Shown: in pieces, positions 34,143-42,445 of the stretch
How the letters are laid out: every line of letters starts with the position of its first letter
Position numbering within the stretch: position 1 is the first letter of the stretch
Origin: Actinopolymorpha alba DSM 45243
GTDB lineage: Bacteria; Actinomycetota; Actinomycetes; Propionibacteriales; Actinopolymorphaceae
NCBI RefSeq assembly: GCF_000373925.1
Contig: NZ_KB892785.1
Span: 1-47,794 of the forward strand
Length of the DNA stretch: 47,794 nt
Direction: 5' to 3'
Position numbers and translations under genes: made by a program
Notes under the pieces: model-generated
What the model saw: the letters and a program-made list of their open reading frames with translations, nothing else
Database searches by the model: none
Told to the model about the DNA's origin: nothing

Positions 34143-34705
34143 CAGGCCGCGGACGGGTCCCAGGCGAACGCTTGAAGCTGGTCGTCCAGCGGCGCCCCGG
34201 TCATCCGGTTGGCCAGCGTCGACAGCGTGTACGCACCAATGCCGAGGACGACCTCGAGGGCGTTCCGGCTGGTGTAGCCATGCGCCAGGAACGTCTCCAA
34301 GGGACCGTCGCCGACCGCGCCAGCCGCCGCGACGACCTCGAGGGTGAAGACCCGCAGAGCCTCGAGCCGCGCATCTGTCAGGGGTTGCTGTTGACGCAGG
34401 GCGGTGATGAGGTCCGGACTCGCTCCGAGCGCCGCCAGCCTGGCGGAATGCATGGCGACACAGACGTGGCAGCCATTGCGGGTCGCCATGGTCATGATGA
34501 GCACCTCTCGCGAGAGGGCGTCCAGACTGGTCGCCTCGAAGAGCCCGCTGACCTTCAGGAAACCCTCGAGCAGTTGCGGTGACGACGCGAGCCGCGCGAC
34601 GGGCGCGGGGAGGTACCCCAGACGTTTCGTCGTCGCTTCCATGGCTCTCCGCGACTCGGCTGGAGCGGTCTGGAGGGTGTGGTCGACGAACTGCTGCTCA
34701 GGCAT
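34142..34705 (-). CDS. Carboxymuconolactone-decarboxylase/AhpD-like protein
   Basis: 187 residues from ATG 34705; an in-frame TTG at 34741 has no binding site. Helical AhpD fold with the redox pair C79-x-x-C82 (RNGCHVCVAMH) and His86. Such proteins act as small peroxidases or thiol oxidoreductases; true carboxymuconolactone decarboxylases lack the Cys pair. It is divergent from a MarR regulator with a strong inverted repeat between them, so it is probably MarR-repressed and induced by oxidants or electrophiles. Confidence 0.8.
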   Translation of the reverse strand: MPEQQFVDHTLQTAPAESRRAMEATTKRLGYLPAPVARLASSPQLLEGFLKVSGLFEATSLDALSREVLIMTMATRNGCHVCVAMHSARLAALGASPDLITALRQQQPLTDARLEALRVFTLEVVAAAGAVGDGPLETFLAHGYTSRNALEVVLGIGAYTLSTLANRMTGAPLDDQLQAFAWDPSAA

Positions 34706-34785
34706 GACGGCTTTTCTCGTTTCTCGTAAGGGGTTTCTCAACGCGGCCGCCCGCTGCCCTCAGCTGGGGACCGCGCCCGTAGAAT

Positions 34786-34823
34786 CGACAACGTGGTTGA
34801 CCAAACCGTAAACCAGGTTGTCG
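34786..34823. promoter_or_regulatory. MarR-type inverted-repeat operator
   Basis: CGACAACGTGGTT (34786-34798) and AACCAGGTTGTCG (34811-34823) pair at 12 of 13 positions with a 12-base spacer. It ends 9 bp before the MarR start. TAGAAT at 34780-34785 could be a -10 for the MarR gene. Confidence 0.7.
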
Positions 34824-34832
34824 GGTTGTGCA

Positions 34833-35345
34833 ATGCCTGAATCCAGAGGCCGCCAGACTGGGGGCCGCCAAACGGGCGACCTCCAGGACGGGCCGGCCTT
34901 CGAACTCCCGCTCCTACTGTTCGCGGGCTTCCGTTCACTCATTGACGAGTTGCACACCGAACTGGCCCGTCAGGGACATCCGGACGTACGCCCGGCGTAC
35001 GGCTTCGCCATGCAGGCGATCGGCCGCGAGGGCGTCACCGCCACCGAACTCGGCCGGCGGCTCGGCGTCTCCAAACAGGCCGCCGGCAAGACCGTGGACC
35101 GCCTCGAACACCTCGGCTACGTCGTACGCGTCGACGACAAGTCAGACGCCCGCCGCAAGCTGATCCAGCTCACACCGCACGGACTCGACGCCCTCCGCCG
35201 ATCGGCAACGATCTTCGAAGACCTTCGCGCGCGCTGGGTCAAGGCGCTCGGCGCGAAACGCGTACGCGACCTCGAGGCAGACCTCCGTGCGGTCGTTCCA
35301 GCGAGCGGGTTCCGACTCGATGTGGCCGGATGGTTCGGCACCTGA
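34833..35345 (+). CDS. MarR-family transcriptional regulator
   Basis: 170 residues. The winged helix region reads GVTATELGRRLGVSKQAAGK, then TVDRLEHLGYVVRVDDKSDA and RRKLIQLT, the MarR wing with its Asp/Arg signature. Helices flanking it form the dimer interface. No cysteine lies in the DNA-binding region, so sensing is probably by ligand. It is divergent from the AhpD-like gene, and the inverted repeat just upstream suggests autoregulation. Confidence 0.85.
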   Translation: MPESRGRQTGGRQTGDLQDGPAFELPLLLFAGFRSLIDELHTELARQGHPDVRPAYGFAMQAIGREGVTATELGRRLGVSKQAAGKTVDRLEHLGYVVRVDDKSDARRKLIQLTPHGLDALRRSATIFEDLRARWVKALGAKRVRDLEADLRAVVPASGFRLDVAGWFGT

Positions 35346-35389
35346 GACCCAGAGGCGGCTCGGCGAGCGGGGCGCGGTCGTGCGGGGTG

Positions 35390-36091
35390 CTACGAGCGGC
35401 CGGGGTCCGGATCGGCCACGGACAGCAACGTCGTCGCGTCGATGAGTGCCGTTGAGCCGTCGGGTAAACCCAGGATTCGTTCCACAGCCCACGTGTGGGC
35501 GTCCACGATGCGTTCGACGGCGTGCGGGTCGACGGGGTGGGAGCGGGGCACGAAGAGCTCGTCGGCGAGTGCGTCGTTGAGGTCCTGGAGCAGGGTGGCC
35601 AGGATCAGGCCGGCTCGATCGGGATCGGGGACCGCGAATACGCCGTTCCGCGCACCTCGCGCGATGACGCGCGTCAGGAGGCGGGCCAGCCGGTCGATGA
35701 TCGCCCTGCGGAACTGCTGCCGGACGAGGACGTTGCCGTCCGAGTACCAGACTCCCAGCGTGGCCGCGAGTTCCTCGCGCTCAAGGCTCCCCGGGGCCGA
35801 CAGTTCGGCGAAGACCAGGCGCAGTTGCTCCATCGGGGACAGTGCCGAGTCTGAGGTGATGGGGTCGAGCAACGCGGCGATGGTGTCGGAGAACCGGTCG
35901 ACCACGGCCGACAGCAGGTCGTGCTTGGATCCGAAGTAGTGATAGAACGCGCCCCGTGAGGCGCCCGTCTCGCTCAGGACGTCCTGGACACTCATCTGCT
36001 CGTACCCGCGGGACTCGATCAGCCGCTGAGCGGCGTCCAGGAACTCGTTGCGACGCCGCTCATGAGCCGCTACGTCCACCGTCCGTGCCAT
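35390..36091 (-). CDS. TetR-family transcriptional regulator
   Basis: 233 residues from ATG 36091, with GGGGG seven bases upstream. The N-terminal TetR HTH reads NEFLDAAQRLIESRGYEQMS, then VQDVLSETGASRGAFYHYFG with SKHDLLSAV. The C-terminal all-helical ligand domain is of normal size. It lies 16 bp downstream of the NAD(P)H-binding protein gene on the same strand, so the two form an operon. The palindrome at 36938 upstream of the first gene is the likely operator. Confidence 0.87.
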   Translation of the reverse strand: MARTVDVAAHERRRNEFLDAAQRLIESRGYEQMSVQDVLSETGASRGAFYHYFGSKHDLLSAVVDRFSDTIAALLDPITSDSALSPMEQLRLVFAELSAPGSLEREELAATLGVWYSDGNVLVRQQFRRAIIDRLARLLTRVIARGARNGVFAVPDPDRAGLILATLLQDLNDALADELFVPRSHPVDPHAVERIVDAHTWAVERILGLPDGSTALIDATTLLSVADPDPGRS

Positions 36092-36107
36092 CTCGTCGCC
36101 CCCGTCG

Positions 36108-36896
36108 TCATTCGCTGTAGCGATGGGCGATGGAGCCGTCGACGCCGGTGCGGGAGCGCAGATACTCCTCAAAGGTCATCTCGCCCCGGTCGCCGTCGGC
36201 GGCAACCAGGTCATCGCCGACTCCGGCGATGGCGCCCAGTCGCCCCGGCAGCGGAATCGCGAGCACTCGGCGACGGCGGCCCGCGACCTTCAGGTACGTA
36301 CGCATCAGCTCCTCCATCGGCACGACCTGCGGCCCGCCGAGGTCGCGCACCCGGCCCGCCGGCGGTCCCATGACGAGCCCCGCGACTCGATCGGCGACCT
36401 CACCGACCTCGACCGGCTGGAGCAACGCTCCTCGGGGCACGACGGCGACCGGCCCCCTCGCCATCGGCGTCAGGAATCTCAGAATGAGGTCGTGGAACTC
36501 GGTGGCCCGCAGCACGGTCCACGCCGATCCGGACGCCTCGATCACCTGCTCCGATTCCAGCTTCGCCCGAAGGAACCCGACCGGCACCTTGTCCGCGCCG
36601 ACGATCGAGACGTACACGAGATGCGGGCGCGCATCGCCCAGCGCCTCCAGGAGTCGGCGGGTCTGCGCTACGTCGCGCCACGGACGCCGGTAGTCGACCG
36701 CGCTCGCACAGTGCGCGATCGCGTCGACGCCCGCGATGGCCTCGGCCAAGCTCTCGCCGGTTTCGAGGTCGCCCCGCACGAACCCCGGCTCGGCGCGATG
36801 CGAGCGGGTCAGGATCCGCACCTCCGCCCGGTCGCGGAGCCGCTTCGCCAGTTCCCGGCCGAGGACGCCGGTGCCGCCCGTGATCAACACCCTCAT
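36108..36896 (-). CDS. NAD(P)H-binding NmrA/SDR-a-like protein
   Basis: 262 residues from ATG 36896, which has GAGGAG five bases before it. The N-terminal Rossmann motif is MRVLITGGTGVLGRELAKRL, followed by FVRGDLETGESL and a YVSIVGADKVP strand. The tyrosine-lysine active site of classical SDRs is absent, as in NmrA-like redox sensors and NAD(P)H:quinone reductase relatives. It may be a quinone or aldehyde reductase, or a sensor. It is in an operon with the TetR gene. Confidence 0.82.
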   Translation of the reverse strand: MRVLITGGTGVLGRELAKRLRDRAEVRILTRSHRAEPGFVRGDLETGESLAEAIAGVDAIAHCASAVDYRRPWRDVAQTRRLLEALGDARPHLVYVSIVGADKVPVGFLRAKLESEQVIEASGSAWTVLRATEFHDLILRFLTPMARGPVAVVPRGALLQPVEVGEVADRVAGLVMGPPAGRVRDLGGPQVVPMEELMRTYLKVAGRRRRVLAIPLPGRLGAIAGVGDDLVAADGDRGEMTFEEYLRSRTGVDGSIAHRYSE

Positions 36897-36937
36897 CGCA
36901 ACTCCTCGCCGTCGGGCTGTGACCCACGATCGAATCA

Positions 36938-36956
36938 TAGACCGACAGTCGGTTTA
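36938..36956. promoter_or_regulatory. TetR operator
   Basis: TAGACCGACAGTCGGTTTA, a 19-bp palindrome with one mismatched pair around a central A, is of the ACCGAC-n-GTCGGT class commonly bound by TetR proteins. On the minus strand TATGAT (36934-36939) overlaps its end and would be the -10 of the NmrA-like/TetR operon, so binding would block transcription. Confidence 0.75.
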
Positions 36957-37119
36957 TTCTCGCCAGGCACCCCGGAGGGGAGGACCGCGACGTCCTTGGC
37001 AAAGCCCGGCTGCGAGCGCGTAGCCGGGAAATGCGAAGCCGACTACCCCACCAGCCGCACGAGCCCAAGCAGCGCAGGCCTCACGAGAGAAGAAGCCGGC
37101 ACGCCCTTCTGACCGCCGC

Positions 37120-37752
37120 TCAGCCGAGCAGGGCCGCGACGGTGGTGACGAGGACCGCCGCGCCCACGATGGCGAACTCGACCCGCCGCCAGGTGCGTAC
37201 CACCTGAGCCTTGTCCTTGGACTTCTCGGCGTACTGCGCGGCCAACGTCTCGATCCGATGCGTGGTGTAGTCAGCCGGCGACCGGCTGCCCAGATCGGCT
37301 TCGCCGGGACTCTGCGGCCGGCCCACCTGTGCGGATTCGACGGCGTTCCGCTGGGACCGCCGCATCGCGCGGCGGTCGGCGCCGGTCACGGAAACGGCGG
37401 CGGAGCGATACGACGCGTCCTCGGTCGCGATGGCGAGCACCGGCGCGATCCGTGCCGACCTGACCAGATGCCACGGGATGTGTACGTCGCTGAGGATGTT
37501 GCGGAGGACGAGTTCGTCCTCGTAGGCGACGACGGAGGGGCGCACCAGGCTCAGCCAGATCAGGGTGCAGACGGCCACGACGATCCCAGCGGTGGCGAGG
37601 CCGTTCCAGGTCCGCCACTCGACCACGACGTCCCCGAGGATCAGGGCACCGATCGCCATGGTGAGTACCCCAAGGACCCGCCCGGCGGTTGGCGCGAAGC
37701 TCTCGATGACCTTGCGCGATCTTCCGGCGTTGCCCTGCCCGAGCCGTGTCAC
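37120..37752 (-). CDS. PH-domain membrane protein
   Basis: 210 residues from GTG 37752, with AGGAGG six bases upstream; the long open frame above it is antisense to deoC. Two membrane helices (about 23-41 and 52-69) are followed by a bacterial PH-like domain (RPSVVAYEDELVLRN, IPWHLVRSARI) and a final helix at about 190-209. This is the topology of the actinobacterial low-molecular-weight PH-domain membrane family. Its function is not established. It is divergent from deoC with a 90-bp gap. Confidence 0.75.
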   Translation of the reverse strand: MTRLGQGNAGRSRKVIESFAPTAGRVLGVLTMAIGALILGDVVVEWRTWNGLATAGIVVAVCTLIWLSLVRPSVVAYEDELVLRNILSDVHIPWHLVRSARIAPVLAIATEDASYRSAAVSVTGADRRAMRRSQRNAVESAQVGRPQSPGEADLGSRSPADYTTHRIETLAAQYAEKSKDKAQVVRTWRRVEFAIVGAAVLVTTVAALLG

Positions 37753-37842
37753 TGGCAGCCTCCTGACGTCATGAAACCCCGATTGTGCCCTCTTGACCAC
37801 GAGCCAGGTAAGGCCCTCCGGGCGACGCCCTACACTGTCCCG

Positions 37843-38820
37843 GTGAGTACGACGGCCGCGCCCGCGGGAAGCCAGATCGCAGAGATCACCTCGTCTGACG
37901 CGAGCCTGCGAAGGTTCCTTGCCGGGCTGCCCGGCGTCGACCAGGTGGGCGCCGAGGCTCGCGTGGCGACGCTTGCGACCCGCTCCATCAAGACGAGCGC
38001 GAAGGCGTTCGCGCTCGACCTCGCGATCCGCATGATCGACCTCACCACGCTGGAAGGTCAGGACACTCCGGGCAAGGTACGCGCATTGTGTGCGAAGGCG
38101 GCACACCCTGACCCGGCCGACCCGACCTGCCCACCGGTCGCGGCGATCTGCGTCTATCCCGACCTGGTTCCGGTTGCCAAGGACGCCTTGACAGGCAGCC
38201 CGGTCCACCTTGCCAGCGTGGCCACGGCGTTCCCTTCCGGCCGGTCGAGCCTCGACGTCAAGGTCCGTGAGACGGCCGACGCGGTGGCGGCGGGCGCGGA
38301 CGAGATCGACATGGTCATCGACCGTGGCGCGTTCCTCGCTGGTGGCTACTCCGAGGTGTTCGAGGAGATCGTCGCGATCAAACGCGCCTGCGTCTCGCCC
38401 AGCGGCGGCCCGAACGCCCACCTGAAGGTCATCCTCGAAACCGGCGAACTGGTGACGTACGACAACGTCCGCCGCGCGTCATGGCTCGCGATGCTGGCCG
38501 GCGCCGACTTCATCAAGACCAGCACGGGCAAGGTCTCCCCCGCGGCGACGCTGCCGGTGACGCTCGTGATGCTCGAAGCCGTCCGCGACTTCCGCGAGGC
38601 CACCGGACGCCAGGTCGGTGTGAAGCCGGCCGGCGGCATCCGCACGGCCAAGGACGCGATCCGTTATCTGGTTCTCGTCAACGAGACCGCCGGCGAGGAC
38701 TGGCTCGACCCCGACTGGTTCCGTTTCGGCGCGTCCAGCCTGCTCAACGACCTGCTCATGCAGCGCACCAAGCTGCGCACCGGCAGGTACGCCGGTCCCG
38801 ACTACTTCACCTTGGACTAG
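37843..38820 (+). CDS. deoC: Deoxyribose-phosphate aldolase
   Basis: 325 residues from GTG 37843. The class I aldolase barrel has the Schiff-base Lys225 in DFIKTSTGK, the second active-site Lys261 in KPAGGI, and Asp156 in DEIDMVID. It cleaves 2-deoxyribose-5-phosphate to glyceraldehyde-3-phosphate and acetaldehyde. At 325 residues it is longer than the E. coli enzyme, with an N-terminal helical extension usual in actinobacteria. It is the first gene of a tight operon: the aldehyde dehydrogenase starts 3 bp after its stop, which fits removal of the acetaldehyde product. Confidence 0.93.
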   Translation: MSTTAAPAGSQIAEITSSDASLRRFLAGLPGVDQVGAEARVATLATRSIKTSAKAFALDLAIRMIDLTTLEGQDTPGKVRALCAKAAHPDPADPTCPPVAAICVYPDLVPVAKDALTGSPVHLASVATAFPSGRSSLDVKVRETADAVAAGADEIDMVIDRGAFLAGGYSEVFEEIVAIKRACVSPSGGPNAHLKVILETGELVTYDNVRRASWLAMLAGADFIKTSTGKVSPAATLPVTLVMLEAVRDFREATGRQVGVKPAGGIRTAKDAIRYLVLVNETAGEDWLDPDWFRFGASSLLNDLLMQRTKLRTGRYAGPDYFTLD

Positions 38821-38823
38821 GCC

Positions 38824-40269
38824 ATGCCCACGTTCGAGTACGCACCAGCACCAGAGTCGCGCGACGTCGCGCGAGTCAGGTCGGCGTACAGCCTGTTCAT
38901 CAACGGCGAGTTCGTCGAGCCCACCGACGGCCGGCGGTTCAAGACCGTGAGCCCTGCCAGCGAAGAGGTTCTCGCCGAGGTGGCGCAGGCCGGCGAGGAG
39001 GACGTCGACCGTGCCGTGGCGGCCGCACGCCAGGCATACGACCGCATCTGGTCACCGATGCCGGGCCGGGAACGCGCGAAGTACCTCTACCGGATCGCGC
39101 GGATCATCCAGGAACGCGCACGTGAGCTCGCGGTCCTGGAGTCCCTCGACAACGGCAAGCCGATCCGTGAGTCCCGCGACGTGGACATCCCCCTGGTGGC
39201 CGCGCACTTCTTCTACTACGCCGGGTGGGCCGACAAGCTCCAGTACGCCGGACTCGGCGCCGATCCACGGCCACTCGGGGTCGCCGCCCAGGTCATCCCG
39301 TGGAACTTCCCACTCCTCATGCTGGCCTGGAAGATCGCGCCCGCGCTCGCCTGCGGCAACACCGTCGTCCTCAAGCCGGCGGAGACGACGCCCCTTACGG
39401 CGTTGGTGTTCGCGGAGATCTGTCAGCAGGCCGAGCTGCCGCCCGGCGTGGTCAACATCCTCACGGGCGACGGCGAGACCGGGCAGGCGCTGGTCACGCA
39501 TGACGGCGTTGACAAGGTGGCCTTCACCGGCTCGACCGAGGTGGGCAAGGCGATCGCGCGCTCGGTGGCCGGCACCCACAAGCACGTCACCCTCGAACTC
39601 GGTGGCAAGGCCGCCAACATCGTCTTCGAGGACGCCCCGCTCGACCAGGCGGTCGAGGGCATCGTCAACGGCATCTTCTTCAACCAGGGACACGTGTGCT
39701 GCGCGGGATCGCGGCTGCTCGTCCAAGAGAGCATCTACACCGACGTCCTGAGCCGCCTCAAGCGCCGGATGGGCACGCTGCGCGTCGGCGACCCGCTCGA
39801 CAAGAACACCGACGTCGGCGCCATCAACTCCCCCCAGCAGCTGGCGAAGATTCGGATGCTGAGCGACGTCGGTGAATCCGAGGGCGCCGACCGCTGGTCC
39901 GCGCCGTGCGAGCTGCCCGAGCACGGCTACTGGTTCCCGCCGACGATCTTCACCGGCGTCTCCCAGGCCCACCGCATCGCCCGGGAGGAGATCTTCGGGC
40001 CGGTGCTGTCAGTCCTCACGTTCCGTACGCCGGCCGAGGCGGTCGAGAAGGCCAACAACACGCCGTACGGCCTGTCGGCGGGCGTGTGGACCGACAAGGG
40101 TTCCCGCATCCTCTGGATGGCCGACAAGCTCCGCGCCGGTGTCGTGTGGGCCAACACGTTCAACCAGTTCGACCCGGCCTCGCCGTTCGGTGGCTTCAAG
40201 GAGTCCGGCTACGGCCGCGAGGGCGGACGGCACGGGCTGAGCGCCTACCTCTCGGGAGCGCGAGCATGA
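38824..40269 (+). CDS. Aldehyde dehydrogenase (full-length, active)
   Basis: 481 residues with all ALDH catalytic residues: Asn161 (PWNFP), Glu258 (LELGGK) and Cys292 (NQGHVCCAG). The NAD-binding FTGSTEVGK and the C-terminal [22 protein letters not shown] are also present. It oxidises an aldehyde to the acid with NAD(P). Lying 3 bp after deoC, acetaldehyde is the natural substrate by inference. Its stop codon overlaps the start of the truncated ALDH-like gene (ATGA), so their translation is coupled. Confidence 0.92.
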   Translation: MPTFEYAPAPESRDVARVRSAYSLFINGEFVEPTDGRRFKTVSPASEEVLAEVAQAGEEDVDRAVAAARQAYDRIWSPMPGRERAKYLYRIARIIQERARELAVLESLDNGKPIRESRDVDIPLVAAHFFYYAGWADKLQYAGLGADPRPLGVAAQVIPWNFPLLMLAWKIAPALACGNTVVLKPAETTPLTALVFAEICQQAELPPGVVNILTGDGETGQALVTHDGVDKVAFTGSTEVGKAIARSVAGTHKHVTLELGGKAANIVFEDAPLDQAVEGIVNGIFFNQGHVCCAGSRLLVQESIYTDVLSRLKRRMGTLRVGDPLDKNTDVGAINSPQQLAKIRMLSDVGESEGADRWSAPCELPEHGYWFPPTIFTGVSQAHRIAREEIFGPVLSVLTFRTPAEAVEKANNTPYGLSAGVWTDKGSRILWMADKLRAGVVWANTFNQFDPASPFGGFKESGYGREGGRHGLSAYLSGARA

Positions 40270-41132
40270 CTCGACTTGCCGTGCGCAAGACGTACAAACT
40301 CTTTGTCGGCGGGGCCTTCCCGCGCAGCGAGTCCGGTCGGAGTTATGCCGTGTACGACGCCGAAGGCGCGTTCCTCGCCAATGCCGCACTCGCGTCCCGC
40401 AAGGACGCCCGCGACGCCGTGGTCGCGGCCCGCAAGGCGTTCGGTGGCTGGTCGGGCAGGACGGCGCACAACCGCGGCCAGATCCTCTACCGCATCGCGG
40501 AGATGCTCGAGGGTCGGCGGTCGCAGTTCGTCGACGAGGTCGCCGCGGGCGAAGGGCTCGACCGCGACCGGGCGCAAGGCGTCGTTGACGAGAGCATCGA
40601 CCGCTGGGTCTGGTACGCCGGCTGGGCCGACAAGGTCGCACAGGTCGTCGGTGCGTCCAACCCGGTCGCCGGCCCCTACTTCGACTTCTCCGTACCCGAG
40701 CCGACCGGCGTCGTCGCCGTCGTCGCGCCTCAGGACTCCAGCCTGCTCGGGCTGGTCAGCGTCGTCGCACCCGTCATCGTCACCGGCAACACCTGCGTAG
40801 TCCTCGCCAGCGAGCGTCACCCCCTGCCGGCGATCACGCTCGCGGAGGTCCTCGCGACCAGCGACCTGCCGGGTGGCGTCATCAACATCCTCACCGGGAA
40901 CGCCGCCGAGGTCGCGCCCTGGCTCGCCAGCCACATGGACGTCAACGCGCTCGACCTCACCGGCGTCGACGACCAAGCCCAGGCAGCCGACCTCGAGCGG
41001 GCGGCGGCCGATAATCTCAAGCGTGTGACCCGGCCACCGGTGCGACGTCCCGACTGGACGGCAGACCCGGGCCTTGACCGGCTCACGGCGTACCTCGAGA
41101 CCAAGACCGTCTGGCACCCCATCGGGATTTAG
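40266..41132 (+). CDS. Truncated aldehyde-dehydrogenase-like protein (probable pseudoenzyme partner)
   Basis: 288 residues from ATG 40266, overlapping the previous stop by 4 bp. It aligns with the N-terminal half of ALDH: KTYKLFVGGAFPRSESGRSY, then WVWYAGWADKVAQ, EPTGVVAVVAP and GGVINILTG. PWNFP is replaced by PQDSSL, so the oxyanion-stabilising Asn is lost. The chain ends before the Glu and Cys regions and has a short unrelated C-terminal tail (VTRPPVRRPDWTADPG). It cannot be a dehydrogenase on its own. The reading frame is clean and the coupling tight, which argues for a functional partner or regulatory subunit of the full-length enzyme rather than a decaying gene. Confidence 0.8.
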   Translation: MTRLAVRKTYKLFVGGAFPRSESGRSYAVYDAEGAFLANAALASRKDARDAVVAARKAFGGWSGRTAHNRGQILYRIAEMLEGRRSQFVDEVAAGEGLDRDRAQGVVDESIDRWVWYAGWADKVAQVVGASNPVAGPYFDFSVPEPTGVVAVVAPQDSSLLGLVSVVAPVIVTGNTCVVLASERHPLPAITLAEVLATSDLPGGVINILTGNAAEVAPWLASHMDVNALDLTGVDDQAQAADLERAAADNLKRVTRPPVRRPDWTADPGLDRLTAYLETKTVWHPIGI

Positions 41133-41136
41133 GACC

Positions 41137-42399
41137 GTGACCACAGAATTCGTTTCCGACCCGATCGTCCCCCTCGAGCTTCGGCTGTCGACCGGGACCC
41201 GCTTCACGCTCTACCAGCCCGGCTGGTACACCGCCGACGACGGCTCGTCCGGGTTCCTCGGCGCGCATGGGAAGGTCTACGGCTTCAGCACGCTGGACGA
41301 TCTCGTCACCTTCGTCGACTCAGGTACGCCAAGCGACCTCACGCCGAGCCCGCACATGAAGAACCTGCGGATCTGGACGACGGAGGAATACTCCAGGCGG
41401 CTCTGCCTCTACGACATGACCCAGCTGCCCGAGATCGCCGACGGCCACCTGGACTCTGACGAGCAGGCCGCCCTCGGGTCGACCCTCGCCCTGATGCTCG
41501 ACCTGCTCGACTACCTCGACATCGACAACGAGCACGCCCAGGCGCTCCGTGACGACGAGGATGTCAGCAAGCTCGCCTCCGGCGACGAGGTCCTGTCGAT
41601 CTTCCGGGCCGCTCATCACCGCCAGCACGTCGTCGAACTCCTGGACGCGCACTGGTCGTCGTGCCTGTCGGAGGTCTCCAGCCGGCTGATCACGCCCACG
41701 CTTCCTGACGATCCCCCCAACGGGTCCGGAGCGTCCGGGCCGGCCGGACCGGGCACGTCGCCCATGGCCTCGTCGACCAGCATCGACGACTCCGACTCCG
41801 ACGGACCCACTCCCCTCGAAGACACCGCCGACGCCGTGACGATCTGGCTGGGGCTGGCCGAGGAGGGGGTCTACACGATCCGCAGTACGGCGCTCACCGA
41901 CGGCCGTCCGGCGTACCTCGGCACGGCGAACGGCGACGGCGGCGCACCCAAGGTGTCGGTCTGGACCGACCTCGACCAGCTGCGCAGCGACCTGACCGCC
42001 GGCCAGGCCGGCCGGATCCCCGACGTCGAGTTGGCCGGCGTCGCGGCCCGCTCCGACGTCAGCCTCACCCCGCATGACGACTGCATCTTCGACCTCGTGG
42101 AGATCGCGGACTCGATCACGGCGACGATGGACCAAGCGAGCGCCGATCAGCTGGTGAGCGCCTGGACGGAGCTCACCCGGCTGGCCGCGTGGGGCCGCTG
42201 GACCGACGTGACCGACCTCCTGAAGCCAACCGCGCCGGCCGGAGCGTTCGTGGTCTCCTGCGCGATCGACCTCGCGCAGGACCGCCCGGGCGCGGCGCGA
42301 GCCCTGGCCACCGCCGACCTCACCGCTGCGTCGGAAGGCTGGCACGCGGTCGTGCCGGCCCTCACCGCCCACCTCGACATCCACCACCACGAACGCTGA
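41137..42399 (+). CDS. Two-repeat protein of unknown function, last gene of the deoC operon
   Basis: 420 residues from GTG 41137, 4 bp after the previous stop, with AGGA just upstream. I recognise no named family. It contains two similar modules. The first is near residues 10-60 (LSTGTRFTLYQPGWYT, then VYGFSTLDDLVTFVDS). The second is near 235-295 (AVTIWLGLAEEGVYTIRS, then KVSVWTDLDQLRSDL). Each is followed by an acidic helical segment. A Gly/Pro/Ser and Asp-rich linker (about 190-230) separates them. There is no signal peptide or membrane helix, so it is cytoplasmic and probably soluble. Its place in the operon suggests a role with the aldehyde dehydrogenase pair. Confidence 0.75.
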   Translation: MTTEFVSDPIVPLELRLSTGTRFTLYQPGWYTADDGSSGFLGAHGKVYGFSTLDDLVTFVDSGTPSDLTPSPHMKNLRIWTTEEYSRRLCLYDMTQLPEIADGHLDSDEQAALGSTLALMLDLLDYLDIDNEHAQALRDDEDVSKLASGDEVLSIFRAAHHRQHVVELLDAHWSSCLSEVSSRLITPTLPDDPPNGSGASGPAGPGTSPMASSTSIDDSDSDGPTPLEDTADAVTIWLGLAEEGVYTIRSTALTDGRPAYLGTANGDGGAPKVSVWTDLDQLRSDLTAGQAGRIPDVELAGVAARSDVSLTPHDDCIFDLVEIADSITATMDQASADQLVSAWTELTRLAAWGRWTDVTDLLKPTAPAGAFVVSCAIDLAQDRPGAARALATADLTAASEGWHAVVPALTAHLDIHHHER

Positions 42400-42424
42400 G
42401 CGGCTCCAGGAAACGGACCAACCA

Positions 42425-42445
42425 GGCGTGATTCGGAAACACGCC
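42425..42445. terminator. Weak hairpin between convergent genes
   Basis: GGCGTG / CACGCC with a 9-base loop, in the 46-bp gap between the two-repeat gene and the beta-lactamase-like gene. The stem is only 6 bp. Confidence 0.4.

Noticed and set aside
37753-38421. Upstream extension of the PH-domain protein frame
   Set aside because: The extension is antisense to deoC. A strong AGGAGG before GTG 37752 and the start of sensible protein sequence fix the gene there.
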